Assembly (NCBI GenBank): GCA_039707465.1
Contig: CM077644.1
Span: 201,287,962-201,351,961, forward strand
Direction of reading: 5' to 3'
DNA length: 64,000 bases
Origin: Rhabdophis nuchalis
Lineage: Eukaryota; Chordata; Lepidosauria; Squamata; Natricidae
Below the pieces are notes generated by a model that was given only the letters and a program-made list of their open reading frames with translations, ran no database searches and had not been told where the DNA came from. Both the position numbers and the translations under genes were made by a program. Position 1 is the first letter of the stretch. Every line of letters starts with the position of its first letter. Positions 33,482-46,837 of the stretch are shown one piece after another.

Positions 33482-34335
33482 GTCGGTTATTTTTTGGTTG
33501 GTGTTGAAGGCTGTCTTGATAACCAATATCCTAAGGAATCCCAAAGACAAGATCCAGCTAGAAAGCCAAGGAGTCTACAAAATTCCATGTAAAATCTGCC
33601 CTGCCACTTACATAGGACAAACCAATAGAAGAATAAGTGCACGCATCGCAGAACATAAAAATGCAGTAAAAAATCATCTTAATACCTCATCTCTTTATCA
33701 ACATTGCAAAACTACAGGACATGATATTGACTTTCAAGGAACTAAATTGATCTCCAAGGCTGAACAGCTGAACAGGAGAATAATCAGAGAAGCCATCGAA
33801 ATAGAGAAGCAACCTAACAATATCAATCTACCAATCATGATACAGTTGCACAGCCAATCAACCCACTCACAACAACAGTCAGCACTCCACCACCCCCACC
33901 AAGATTTAAGGAAGGGTGGCACCTTCGTAACCACAGACCGAAGCCTGAAGATGGCAAGTGAGATCTTGCTGAAACGTTGCAAAAACAATTTCATGCTCGC
34001 ATGGGAAAACACCCGAATACAACAATACCAGCATACCTACACCCATGAAAATCTACAAATATATATACACCACCCTGCACAGATAAACTCTGTAGCCAAA
34101 ACCCTCATACACAGAACCAAACGCCTAGCTGACAACGACCACCTGAAAACCGAATTACACTTCCTCACAAATACATTAATATCCAATGGATTCCAAAGAA
34201 AAACAATCACCAAACTAATCCAAAAAGAGACACCCCCCAAGAACCAAGACAAAGAACAGGAAAATGGCATTGCCTCATCCTATACATTAAAGGTACCACA
34301 GACAAAATCAGCAAAATTCTCCACAAGCACAACAT
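33482..34335 (+). pseudogene. Penelope-like element: GIY-YIG end, 3' block and RT-thumb of a second copy
   Basis: The 279-codon frame (33498-34337) spans two head-to-tail copies. Residues 25-105 are a GIY-YIG endonuclease: GVYKIPCKIC, ATYIGQTNRR, an arginine-rich helix with H/C positions, and REAIEIEK carrying the likely catalytic Glu. About residues 110-195 read through a 3' block by chance. From residue 196 a second copy starts in the RT thumb/linker (NSVAKTLIHRTKRLADNDHL). Penelope-like elements join a telomerase-like RT to GIY-YIG. The RT core is absent, so neither copy is active. Positions 33482-33518 are an inverted bit of the linker. Confidence 0.75.
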
Positions 34336-34530
34336 AAAGACAGCCTTCAACACCGACCAAAAAATAACCAATATCCTAAGGAATCTCAAAGACAAGATCC
34401 AGCTAGAAAGCCAAGGGGTCTACAAAATTCCATGTAAAATCTGCCCAGCCACTTACATAGGACAAACCAACAGAAGGATAAGTGCACGTATTGCAGAACA
34501 TAAAAATGCATTAAAAAATCAACGAGAAGC
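34336..34530 (+). pseudogene. second GIY-YIG fragment (Penelope-like)
   Basis: The plus strand repeats the start of the GIY-YIG domain in another frame: DKIQLESQGVYKIPC, then ATYIGQTNRR and ISARIAEHKNA, before breaking near 34520. The DNA is nearly identical to 33530-33680, so the tandem is recent or homogenised. Confidence 0.75.
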
Positions 34531-34544
34531 AACCTAATAATATG

Positions 34545-34930
34545 AACAAATGTGACGACACCTCCCGCCTACCAGACATCTGGAAACCAGCACTGACCAA
34601 CAGATGAGCCCCACCCTCCACCCAAGCCGTTGAAATTCAAAATAAGGAGAAACATACAAATAAGACCAATCAGCATCAATCTACCAATCATGATACAGCT
34701 GCACAGCCAATCAACCCACTCACAACAATAGTCAGCACTCCACACACCCCACCAAGATTTAAGGAAGGGCGACGCCCTCGCAGTCACAGTCACAGACCAA
34801 AGCCTAAGGATGGCAAGTGTGATCTTGCTGAAATGTTGCAAAAAAAATCCATGCTATATACACAGGAAAACACCCGAGGATGGCAATACCAGCATACTTA
34901 CACCCGTGAAAATCTACGAAAACACACACA
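34545..34930 (+). mobile_element. Penelope-like 3' UTR-type block, copy 2
   Basis: It matches 33840-34060 (TTAAGGAAGGGCGACGCC, AAGATTTAAGG, GATGGCAAGTGTGATCTTGC) and ends with CCGTGAAAATCTACGAAAAC before a GATA array. Non-coding. Confidence 0.65.
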
Positions 34931-34933
34931 CAT

Positions 34934-35165
<232 letters not shown>

Positions 35166-35345
35166 TGTTTCCACAACTTCCTGTAAGGGCCCCAATTAAG
35201 GGAGGAGACATGCTGTTTCCCTCTCTGCCTGTCGGCTCATCACCAGAGACCATCTAGACAGAGAACCATTTTTTAGTTACGTTGTGTAATATTTTTTAGA
35301 TATGTGTTAGTTTTTATGAGCTGATCAATAAATTTAAATTTGAGA

Positions 35346-35392
35346 GACCAAGATAGATCTATTTCGAGCTTATTAGCTCTCATCAGTTGGCC
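35346..35392 (-). ncRNA. hammerhead ribozyme 3 (minus strand)
   Basis: Minus strand: GGCCAA, core CTGATGA (35386-35380), stem II GAGCT/AGCTC around AATA with five Watson-Crick pairs, GAAA, stem III ATA/TAT around GATC, cleavage base C at 35352 (ATC site), TTGGTC closing stem I with one wobble. This is the best formed of the set. The changes from ribozyme 1 preserve pairing in stems I and II. Confidence 0.82.
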
Positions 35393-35419
35393 ACACCCCA
35401 CTGGGATTTGAACCGGGGC

Positions 35420-35454
35420 TAATGGATGTCTAGATGGTCTCTAGACATCCATTA
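35420..35454. repeat. 15-bp perfect hairpin
   Basis: TAATGGATGTCTAGA (35420-35434) and TCTAGACATCCATTA (35440-35454) are exact complements around a 5-nt loop. The right arm contains the 5' strand of stem I of ribozyme 4. Confidence 0.9.
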
Positions 35455-35495
35455 GCTGAAGAAGGCTAATAAGCCTGAAATGGATCCATCCTGGT
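35451..35495 (+). ncRNA. hammerhead ribozyme 4 (plus strand)
   Basis: Core CTGAAGA (35456-35462) differs from CTGATGA only at position 7, which is variable in active hammerheads. Stem II AGGCT/AGCCT around AATA is perfect. GAAA is at 35477-35480, stem III ATG/CAT around GATC, cleavage base C at 35490. Stem I (ATTAG with CTGGT) needs two G-T pairs, and a competing hairpin overlaps it. Confidence 0.65.
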
Positions 35496-35724
35496 CTCTT
35501 TATTTTCAGCCCTTAAAATTCTAACATATATATATGTGTGTGTGTGTGTATGTGTGTGTGTGTGTTAGATTTTTTAAGGATGATTAATAATTAATTAAGA
35601 GAAAATTTAAATTTATTGATCAGCTCATAAAAACTAATATCTATATATTATATGGTAATTGTTTCACAACAACCTGTTATTAGGCCCCAATTAAGGGAGG
35701 AGACACTCTGTTTCCTTCCTATTT

Positions 35725-35882
<158 letters not shown>

Positions 35883-35899
35883 TATATAAATATATATAT

Positions 35900-37161
35900 A
35901 TATTGGATGTGTTTTTCCAAAGATGTTTTTGTGTAAATTACTAGGATTTTTATTCACTGTTTAAGTTAATCTGGATTTCTCTTACAGAGAGGCAGGAAAG
36001 AATTTTTATATTAAAGCATTCTACAAAGAAATATAAGAATGTGTTGTAAAAATCCCCAAGAGGTGTTGACATAGATCATAAGAAATAAAGAATATTCATG
36101 TGAGATATTTCAGATTAATGGTATTAACAAATGTTACTTATAGTAAATACCATCTTTATTCCCATGTCTTTCTTCTTCTCTCAGGTTTTATACATATGTG
36201 CCCTTTGGGAACTTTCTCACGATTCTGTCAATGAAGAACTCCATATTTAACTTGACATTATTATTTTTCCCCTCTCCTCCCCCTCCCCTTTTTTTCTGTG
36301 TGAGTCAAAGAGCAGCCCACATTACAAGGAGTACAGAAACCCGTGACCCCCACCTTCCTCCTGCTGCAAAGAATTGTTCTAAACAAAGATTATCCTGCTA
36401 TTAAAATAACAAAAAATCAAGTCGCATTAAGCATTCACACTCATACGGGGACGAAATGGCTCAATGCTTTTTAAAAATCTGATTAGCCAAGCGTGCTCCG
36501 CCAAAGCTGCCTGCCTCTATTGTGTGAAGCCTGTTGGATGCCTGCCAACATTCACCTTCCAATGACACAAACCAGCAGGGACTTCTGTGCATCCAGACTG
36601 AAATTAATTCCACATTACGGGGAACAAAAAAGGGAACAAAACCCTTATTACAACACACATTAACTTCATTATTGTAGAAATCTCTTTTTGGAAGGTGAAG
36701 CTAATCCTCTGTCTCTAAATATTAAACCTAACACCAATATTACAGTAGAGAGATAATATCCTTCCCTTCATTGTATCCGGTCCTTGTCATTGTAATGAAG
36801 TGATAAATGTGGATACCTAGGGAGGGAGATGATTCAAGAATGAAAAGGGCCTCCTGCTAGATGAGTGGGAATTATATTCCTTTATCAAATCAGGACTTTG
36901 TTCCTGCACAACACGGAACTGCACTCCTACTTGCTAGTAAAGACAAACAGAAAAACAAATTCAGAAATATTGGGCAACAAAGCAATATTTTATACATTCC
37001 AATTACTACCTCATGAACCAACAACTAGGAACCTTAAGGGATGCATGTCACTCAGCAAGTCTTCCTAGTACAGGTGGTAATGAAAAGATTCTTTATTTTA
37101 ATAAATCCAGAATATCTTTTACTGAAAAAAAAGAAAAGAAAAAAGAAAAGATTCAATGACC
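35900..37161. other. no gene; candidate conserved non-coding patch
   Basis: No supported frame. About 36430-36665 looks unique and non-degenerate (for example ACATTCACCTTCCAATGACA). I cannot test conservation. Confidence 0.3.
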
Positions 37162-37169
37162 CCTTAGTC

Positions 37170-37304
37170 CAGGGATGTCCAAACTTGGGAACTTTAAGAC
37201 TTGTGGACTTCAACTCCCAGAATTCCCCAGCCAGCTATGCTGGCTGGGGAATTCTGGGAGTTGAAGTCCACAAGTCTTAAAGTTCCCAAGTTTGGACATC
37301 CCTG
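37170..37304. mobile_element. hAT-type foldback MITE, 135 bp
   Basis: A nearly perfect palindrome starting CAGGGATGTCCAAACTTGGG, with its complement at the end. Exact 8-bp duplication CCTTAGTC (37162-37169, 37305-37312). The best preserved copy of the foldback family. Confidence 0.88.
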
Positions 37305-37764
37305 CCTTAGTCCTTACCTAAGTATAGAAAATTAATAAATAAGATTAATTTCTATCCAGATCACTTTCATATTTTTCCAAAGTATTATCCATATGTTTAT
37401 TTCATAAATATTTATATTGGGTTAATTAAGGTTACTATGTTACCACAACTAGGCCAATCTTACCACTGTCCTAATGATAATGTCAGTAATTATTCTGTCC
37501 TAAAACAAGTATAACTTACATTCAGAGTTGAAGTTGGTCATTATTATCCCAATATGGCCATGCATTTGTAAATGTTGTGGGAAGATATTTTGATTACTAT
37601 AATTTTGGATAGATGAGCCAAGTTAGTGTCAAAAGTTTTTCTTTTGCTCGCTTCTGTTTTGATCATGATGACTAGCAAATATAGAGAATATCTTCAAAGA
37701 TTGGTCATATAATTGCTTTCTACTTTTAGCAATTCATATTAAATTTGCCATTCAGACTGTTACT

Positions 37765-37790
37765 GTGACTGACTGACTGACTGACTGACT
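37765..37790. repeat. GACT tetranucleotide run
   Basis: Six tandem GACT/CTGA units. Confidence 0.9.
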
Positions 37791-37845
37791 TGGGTAACAA
37801 CATGTCAATTGCTAGGTCCACTGGTTATTAAGGACCCTAGATCCA

Positions 37846-37930
37846 TGATGGCGAACCTATGGCAAGCACATGCTCACATTTGCAAACCTGTAGGGAAGGT
37901 AAGTGAATACCAGCCCTGAAGGAGACCAAA
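37846..37930. mobile_element. fragment of the GATGGCGAACCT hAT MITE family
   Basis: CATGATGGCGAACCTATGGC matches the right-end complement of the elements at 56839 and 62294. Only one end is present. Confidence 0.5.
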
Positions 37931-37971
37931 GCACAGATCCCTAAAAAGGATCTTAATTTGCCAATTTTTGA

Positions 37972-38085
37972 CAGGGTTTTTCAAGCTTGCAATCCTAAAA
38001 TGTGTGGACTTCCAGAATTGCCCAGACGGCATTCTGGGAGGTGAAGTCTACACATCTTAAATGTTGCCAAATTTGAAAAACACTG
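37972..38085. mobile_element. degraded hAT-type foldback MITE
   Basis: CAGGGTTTTTCAAGCTTGC at the left is loosely inverted at ATTTGAAAAACACTG on the right. The inner CATTCTGGGAGGTGAAG matches the family. The putative 8-bp flanks match at only 5 of 8, so this is an old copy. Confidence 0.55.
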
Positions 38086-38104
38086 ATCTATCAGAACATC
38101 TAGC

Positions 38105-38152
38105 TCGGGGGTATCCAACCTTGGCAACTTTAAGACTTGTGGATTTGAAAGG
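38105..38152. mobile_element. half of a foldback MITE
   Basis: GGGGGTATCCAACCTTGGCA and ACTTTAAGACTTGTGGA match the left arm of the family at 37170. No right arm is present. Confidence 0.6.
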
Positions 38153-38183
38153 GGGACAAAAAATAGGCAAGGGTAGAGATAGC

Positions 38184-38386
38184 CAGTGGTGGGATTAGCC
38201 CAAACTGGTCCAAACCAGCTGAATCTCAACTCTGCCCTTGAGGAGAGTGGCCAGGAAGTGGGGCTGGGTGGGATGAGTGATGTCAAGTTGTCCACAACCA
38301 CCCAGTCACATGACCACCCAGCCATGCTTACCCAGCCAGTCATTAGGGCGAGAACCAGTTGTTAAATTATTTGAATCTCACCACTG
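38184..38386. mobile_element. hAT-type MITE, 203 bp
   Basis: CAGTGGTGGGATTAGCC at the left and GAATCTCACCACTG at the right are inverted. Flanks do not match convincingly. The inner segment CCACCCAGTCACATGACC also occurs in the hAT element at 17593. Confidence 0.6.
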
Positions 38387-38389
38387 CTG

Positions 38390-39945
38390 TTAGGTGACAA
38401 AACCTAACAGACTTGGCTGACCTCATAGAATTAAAGTGAGTCAGATATGACTAATACTTGGAGGAGAAATCAACAGAATTATTAGAAGATAAAACAGGAG
38501 TGGTGTTGTTTTTTTTAAATCCCATAAAAATAGTAAACCACTCCCATATATTTGTATTTGCGGTTCAAGATCTTTTAGCAATTTTATCATGGTTTTATCC
38601 TAATTTAATATTTTATTTTGTCTATTGTATTTGTGTTTGTACATATAAAATTCTTTATTGCATAGCAGTGATGCCATACACTAAGTAAATAAACAAACAA
38701 ACAACATTTGTAGGAATAAGATATTGAGAATTTTAAAGAGCTGTTTCATTGCAACAGCATAATGAAGACCATAATATATTTTCCGCTGGGTATTTTGCCT
38801 TGAGTTATATCAGAATGTCCTTGTATAGCAGTTCTTTGGGGAGATTTCAAATCTCTTGACTGCATAAATATAATGACACACATGGAGATCCAGGTCATAT
38901 GTACTGTACATATCCATTTTAAGTCTGAAATAGTGAAAATTGGGGAGATGTCTTTCTAGTACTTTAAATATATGAGCTTTCCATTGTGATATTAATTTGT
39001 TTGATGTGACGTTTCAAATGGTTCAGCAGTGCTGATGCCCATCACTGGTTAATCAATAGATGTTGAAAAAGATACTGTATCACCTTCAATTTACTATTTT
39101 ATTGCAAGAACAATCAAAGGGGCCATTTCTTAGGAGAAAAGATTCATGAAGGCATCCTTCTAGGGTAAAGACAATTGACAGCGAGACAAAAGAGCGTTTA
39201 TCATTCTTTCCCTAACATTAAATCTTGTTGCAGCCAATGTATAGTTCTGTAGTTGATGGAAGAGAAACTATACAAGAGCAATGGCACCAGTTCCTAGACT
39301 TTTTTCCTAGATAGTTAACCTTGTTAACATTATAATAGCCCTTTACCGCTGAGCTACTGCTGATAATGACTTTTGATTATATGTCAGTTCAATTACAAGA
39401 AGTGTCAGTCTTGTTCTTTGCTGTATTTTCTTTTTCCCATTGGAACCCATCTTTTATCCTCTGGTTGTGATTGAAAATACCTGTAGTGGTCAATGAATTT
39501 AGGTCATATATTCCAGAGGATCTTCCACATAAGTCAAGAGTTTGAAGAGAAAACATAAGAGCCACAAAGAAACATCACACGCTGTACAGCCTACAAAGTA
39601 AAATTAAATTGTCACCTTAATTGAAGGTGGAAGCATTTTGAATGTTAGGATCATGCAAAATCCACAGAGAATCTATTCAATTCATATTCATTCAGAACCC
39701 ATTCATTCCTGACTATTTCATCTTATCTTACCGCACATAGTTCTATATGTTCCTGTTATATCCACTGTTTCTTATTTTTAGGTCATTTCTAAGATGCCTA
39801 ACTCTTATTTCCATATAAGAGGGGGATTGGGGAGGGGGATTGCCTTTTGCAATCAGCCACTCCTCTTTCCCTGCAAGATATTTATGGATAAATGTATAAG
39901 GTATGATTGTTATGATGTTAAAGGTACATGAATATGTGTGTACTT
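38390..39945. other. no recognisable feature
   Basis: A+T-rich unique-looking sequence. A short AAAC-type run near 38685-38705 is the only simple repeat. Confidence 0.35.
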
Positions 39946-39949
39946 TTGC

Positions 39950-40600
39950 TTGCAGGCAGTGCTGTGCTGTTGACAGAGAACATGAATCATTCGCAACTTG
40001 GTGCAGATTTTGAAATTGTATCAAAGACCAAGATAGTTCTACTTGACAGGGGAAATGGAATAAATGACTGCAAGTTATATATAGAAGGTGAAAAACTCAA
40101 ACATGTAGATGAATGCAGTAGACTGTGTGCACCTTGATAAGATTTTTTTTTTTAAGAAGTGAAAACGGGTGGGGGGGGATTTAAAATTTGCAAATACTGC
40201 AAATAAATATGCATAGTTATTGTGAGCAATGAATGACAAAAGAAACAGAAACGACTGCATTGAAGAACATGCTTCTTCCCACTTTGTTAAAAGAACGTGA
40301 CAGTTAGAAGGAACATAAAAGTTGAATGCAGGTGGGAAAGTTATAATAAGGATGTATGTGGGAAAAGAAGAAGCATTAGGGTCACAAATGAATGGGTGGC
40401 GAATGAATGCAAATTGAATATGAAAGTGGTCTAGATTGGAGTACACTGAAGTGGCTTGGTCATATATAAAGAATGACTGGTTGAGAATGACTGAAAAAGT
40501 TACTTTTGAATAGAAGTGCTGAGTCCTCAAAAAGAACAAATTGAGAAATGTAAAGAATAAAGGACAAATTCATGAAGCAATCCTTGGATATAATGAAAGC
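39950..40600 (+). pseudogene. RTE-like LINE RT relic
   Basis: Disconnected frames read the later part of an RTE-like ORF2: GSAVLLTENMNHSQL (degenerate ADD-box region), IVSKTKIVLLDRGNG, LYIEGEKLKHVDE, then further on RVTNEWVANECKLN and LKWLGHI near 40443. The order and spacing follow the family's thumb and C-terminal domains. Many frameshifts and stops show it is old. The sequence differs from BovB. Clade is uncertain. Confidence 0.55.
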
Positions 40601-42367
40601 AAATATCATTTGCAAGTTAGAAAAAGCTAAGTATATTGAAGGATTTGAATGAAAACTAGAATTAGCTATGTTTTTCCTTTTTTCTTATAACCATGTTAGC
40701 TTTTGAGATTATTACTTTGCTCTTTTTGGCCGTAGCTTTGCTTCATTTTTTACATGTCATACCACTTTTTGAAATGGAGATTTAGGCATACAAATTCAAG
40801 GCCTAAGTGTAACCCATGGGCTTAAAAAGTATATCCAGAATAGTGACATATAGATAAATTATTTAGGATAAAACTTTGTCAGTTCCATAATTTGGCTGCT
40901 TGTATAAGTTGATAAACCACCTCATACATAGCTTTTCAACTAACTTTTTTTTAAATAAACTTACCAGCATTAATATTAGTAAACCTTGTACAACAAACCT
41001 TGATTACAAATTTCTCTTTTTATATTTTCACATGATTCTAGATTCAGATGGCATGGTACGCCTAACAGTTTAAAGGGCTATGTATGAAGACATGATGTGC
41101 TCATTTAACCAAGCTATTATATTTAATATATTGTATGACCATAGCCACTGGAATTTTGTAAAAACAAAAAACAAAGAGATTTTGAAGAAAAGAACCAATC
41201 ACATCCTGGATAATGGGGAATGTAGGGATCAGTGTCAAAACAAACAAGAAGACTCTGCTCTCCCTCCAACCGACACCCATGAAAACAACTAAAATGTGTA
41301 TATAGAGTACAGGGAGAGAAAAGATAAATTGAGTAAAACAAGAAAAAACAATGAAAAGGCCAAAGTTAAGTAGATCAGGCACTTCCTTCTTCGATTGTTC
41401 AAGAAAAGGAGAGATCCTGTAATAAAGAAGCAATTTATGAGGTTAAATCCACTAAGTACTGTCAGATATTGTCAAAGAGCAATTAGAGGTAGGCTAAACA
41501 TTTTCTCTCCAAGCTTCATAACGTTGGTGAAAGACATACAAAGGTCTCTCCTTATATAGACAGACCTTAATAAATGACCATGAGCATGTCTAAGTAATAA
41601 ATTGCACATGTCCTGATTTTACTAATATGGCCATATAATTTCTATTAATATACATTAAGTTAATAACTCCTTTTCATTTAAAAAAATCTCTTTAAACCTA
41701 CTATGTACTAGTATAGTCAATGGGGATTGTAGTGATAAATGCTTGAACAAGATAGGACACTGTCTTCAGATGTAAAGACAATCATCCAAAACCAGTCTAC
41801 CTCAACTTGCCCTCTGTTCAACACTACTCTTGGGATATACTAAATGCTTCCTCAGCTGTAATCAGTGAATAATTCATCTACTGTATTTCCTCCCATAGTC
41901 TAACATGAAAGAGTAAAAGGTCTTTGAAAGTTCACTAGCTAGTGAATAATGAAAGTACTTACAAAAGGGATGCCCTGCAATGCTTATTAAATATGCAGGA
42001 ATAGTGTCATGAACCTAATTTCATTTTAGCCAAAGTTGGCTACTGGTTTGTTGAACTGAATACTTGATTCATAAAGCTAACTATTATTCAGCCTTCTTAA
42101 TGATTTCTGAAAAACTCTAAGCAACGAAGAAAGAATTGCAAATTAAGTAACATAAAGACCAAATGCTACAAAATGTTAAAACAAATTCCACTTAGTGGTT
42201 AGTGAATTCATAAATAACAGGCCTGTAATTGTGGATACTTCTTGTGATTTCTAAAATCGAATCTCCCTGTTCTGAGATATACCAAAATTCACATGGGCTA
42301 GTCACTTCTTCTGTACAATGTTCTTCCTATTAATTTCCAATACTATCTGTCTGGCTACATTTACTAC
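40600..42367. other. no recognisable feature
   Basis: A+T-rich sequence. Frames at 41080-41433 overlap on both strands without a domain. Confidence 0.35.
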
Positions 42368-42375
42368 ATTTACAT

Positions 42376-42622
42376 CAGGTGTAGGTTCTAGCCAGCGTTA
42401 CTGCTGGTTTGCTCGTGCGCACACAGCACGTGCATGTGCAATTCAATGGAAATTGTTCTGTGCATGTGCAGAACTCAAAAAAAGAGATGGTGGCGGTGAT
42501 GGCGGTGACCAGGGAACTGGTTCAGGTCATGGCCAGCCTGGCTTGCTGCCGGTTCTATGACCCAGACTGGCATACCACTACCAGTTTGGCCAAACTGCCG
42601 AACCGGTAGGAACCCACTTCTG
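42376..42622. mobile_element. hAT-type MITE, 247 bp
   Basis: CAGGTGTAGGTTCTAGCC at the left and GAACCCACTTCTG at the right are diverged inverted ends. Exact 8-bp duplication ATTTACAT (42368-42375, 42623-42630). The inner part is CpG-containing with CGAACCGGTAGG at the right. Confidence 0.8.
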
Positions 42623-42674
42623 ATTTACATTAACAAACCATGGACTAGAGTAACCTTTAAGAGTCAATATTTTT

Positions 42675-44673
<1,999 letters not shown>

Positions 44674-44845
44674 TTTTAATTTGTTGACCGCTCCTCTCCC
44701 CACAGGGACTCGGAGCGGTGCACAGGGAAAACTAAAACAATAAATATACAAACACATTAAAAACAAATTAAACATATACCTGTGCTAAAATACCCCATTG
44801 AACTAAAATTCCCAGTTAAAACAACTAAAACCCCATAGAGAGAGA

Positions 44846-46837
44846 CTACCCTAGGCCGGCCAAGCAGAAAAGCTGTGTTTTTAGTTTTAGACGGAAGGAG
44901 CGGAAGTCCGTGGTCGTTCTAATGTCGGGGGGAAGGTCGTTCCAGAGGGCTGGGCCCGCCACAGAGAGAGCCCTTCCCCTGGTCGTCGCCCACTGACAGA
45001 GTCTAGCGGACGGCACCCGGAGAAGTCCCTCTCTGTGGGAGCGAATCGGCCGTGAGGATGTATGAGGCAGGATCCGATCCCGCAGATAGCTAGGTCCCGA
45101 GCCATGGAGCGCTTTAAAAATGATGACTAATACCTTGAAGCGCACCCGGAAGACGACAGGTAGCCAGTGCAGCTCGCGCAAGAGCGGTGTTATGTGGGTA
45201 AACCTGGAGGTTCCCAGAATTGCCCGCGCGGCTGCGTTCTGGACCATCTGAAGTCTCCGGGTGCACCTCAAGGGAAGCCCCATGTAGAGAGAGTTACAAT
45301 AGTCCAGTCGGGATGTCACGAGAGCAAGAGTGACTGTGCGAAGGGCGTCCCGATCCAATAGGGGGCGCAACTGGCGAACCAGGCGAACCTGGTAAAACGC
45401 CCTCCTGGCCAAGGCTGTCACTTGATCTTCCATGGACAGCCGGGCATCCAGGAGGACACCCAAGTTGCGCGCCCCATCCACAGGGGCAAGATGTTCGCCC
45501 CCTATGGCCAGCGATGGAGTCAGCTGGTTGAATCGGGCAGCCGGAAACCACAGCCACTCGGTCTTGGTTGGGTTGAGCCTGAGTCCGTTACTTCCCATCC
45601 AGATCCGCACGGCTTCCAGGCACTGGCACATCACCGCTACGGCATCGTTGGGGTGGTTTGGGGTAGATATATACAGCTGTGTATCATCAGCGTAGAGGTG
45701 GTACTCTACCCCAAAACCACGGATGATCTCACCCAGCGGCTTCATATATGTGTTGAACAGGAGAGGCGAGAGGACCGACCCCTGAGGCACCCCACATGTG
45801 AGGGGTCTCGCGGTCGACCTCTGCTCTCCTGTCAACACAAATTGCGATCGGCCAGAGAGGTAGGAGGAGAACCACCGTAAAACGGTGCCTCCCACCCCCA
45901 ACCCCCCCAGCCGATGCAATAGGATACCATGGTCGATGGTATCGAAAGCCGCCGAGAGGTCTAATAGGACCAGGATGGAGGAACAACCCCCATCTCTGGC
46001 CCTCCAGAGATCATCGACCAACGCGACCAATGCCGTCTCGGTGCTATGCCCGGGCCGAAAGCCGGACTGGCGCGGGTCTAGATAATCAACTTCCTCCAGG
46101 TGACGGGGAAACTGTTGTTCCACCACACTCTCAACAACCTTCGCCAAGAAGGGAAGGTTGGAGACTGGACGATAGTTGGTTAATAAAGCTGGATCCAAAG
46201 AGGGCTTCTTAAGGAGGGGCCTCACCATGGCCTCTTTTAGGGAAGCAGGCAAGGAACCCTCACTTAAGGATGTGTTAACAACCTCTTGGAGCCAGCCTCG
46301 TGTCACCTCCCAGGATGCCAGTACAAGCCAGGAGGGACACGGGTCCAATAAACATGTGGTGGCTCGCAGTCGCCCACGTAACCTGTCCATATCCTCGGAA
46401 GTAACGGAGTCAAACTCCTCCCAAACAAGATCTGTCTCGTGGCATCCCACTGGGCCATCAATGGGGGCTAACTCGTTCTGTATCTGAGCGATTTTCTCCT
46501 GCAGAAAAGTCACAAATTCCTCTGCTCTACCCTGTAACGGGGCTTCCCGCACCCTCTGTTGAAGGAGGGAGCGGGTCACCCTAAACAGGGCGGCAGGGCG
46601 GTTTTCTGCAGATGCTATGAGGGTGGCACAATGATGGCGTTTGGCCACTCTCAGCGCCACAATGTAAGTCCGTAAATGGGCTCTTACTTGTGTCCGGTCA
46701 GATTCAAAATGGGTAGACCTCCATCTTCTCTCTAGGCATCTCTTGTGGCGTTTCATCACCCTCAGCTCCTCGGTAAACCAAGGAGCCAGGGTGGCTTGCC
46801 GCCGCAAGAGAGGCCGCAAGGGCGCGACCCGATCCAA
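44846..46837 (-). pseudogene. LINE ORF2, RT and C-terminal domain (663 codons open)
   Basis: This is the long open part of the LINE's ORF2. NYRPVSNLPFLAKVVE (residues 221-236) is the RT finger block. LLDLSAAFDTIDH (291-303) holds the first catalytic Asp, [13 protein letters not shown] (349-361) is motif B, and YADDTQLYI (382-390) holds the other two Asp. All three are intact. The C-terminus (SRLDYCNSLYMGLPL and LWNDLPPDI) ends with KTQLFCLAGLG, as in CR1/L2 proteins. The apparent Met start is not the real start: the protein continues upstream in another frame. Reverse transcription at the nicked target is the family role. Confidence 0.88.

Noticed and set aside
39743..40539. Minus-strand frames of 93 and 154 codons
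   Set aside because: The plus strand in the same place reads RTE-like reverse transcriptase motifs, so the minus frames are shadows.
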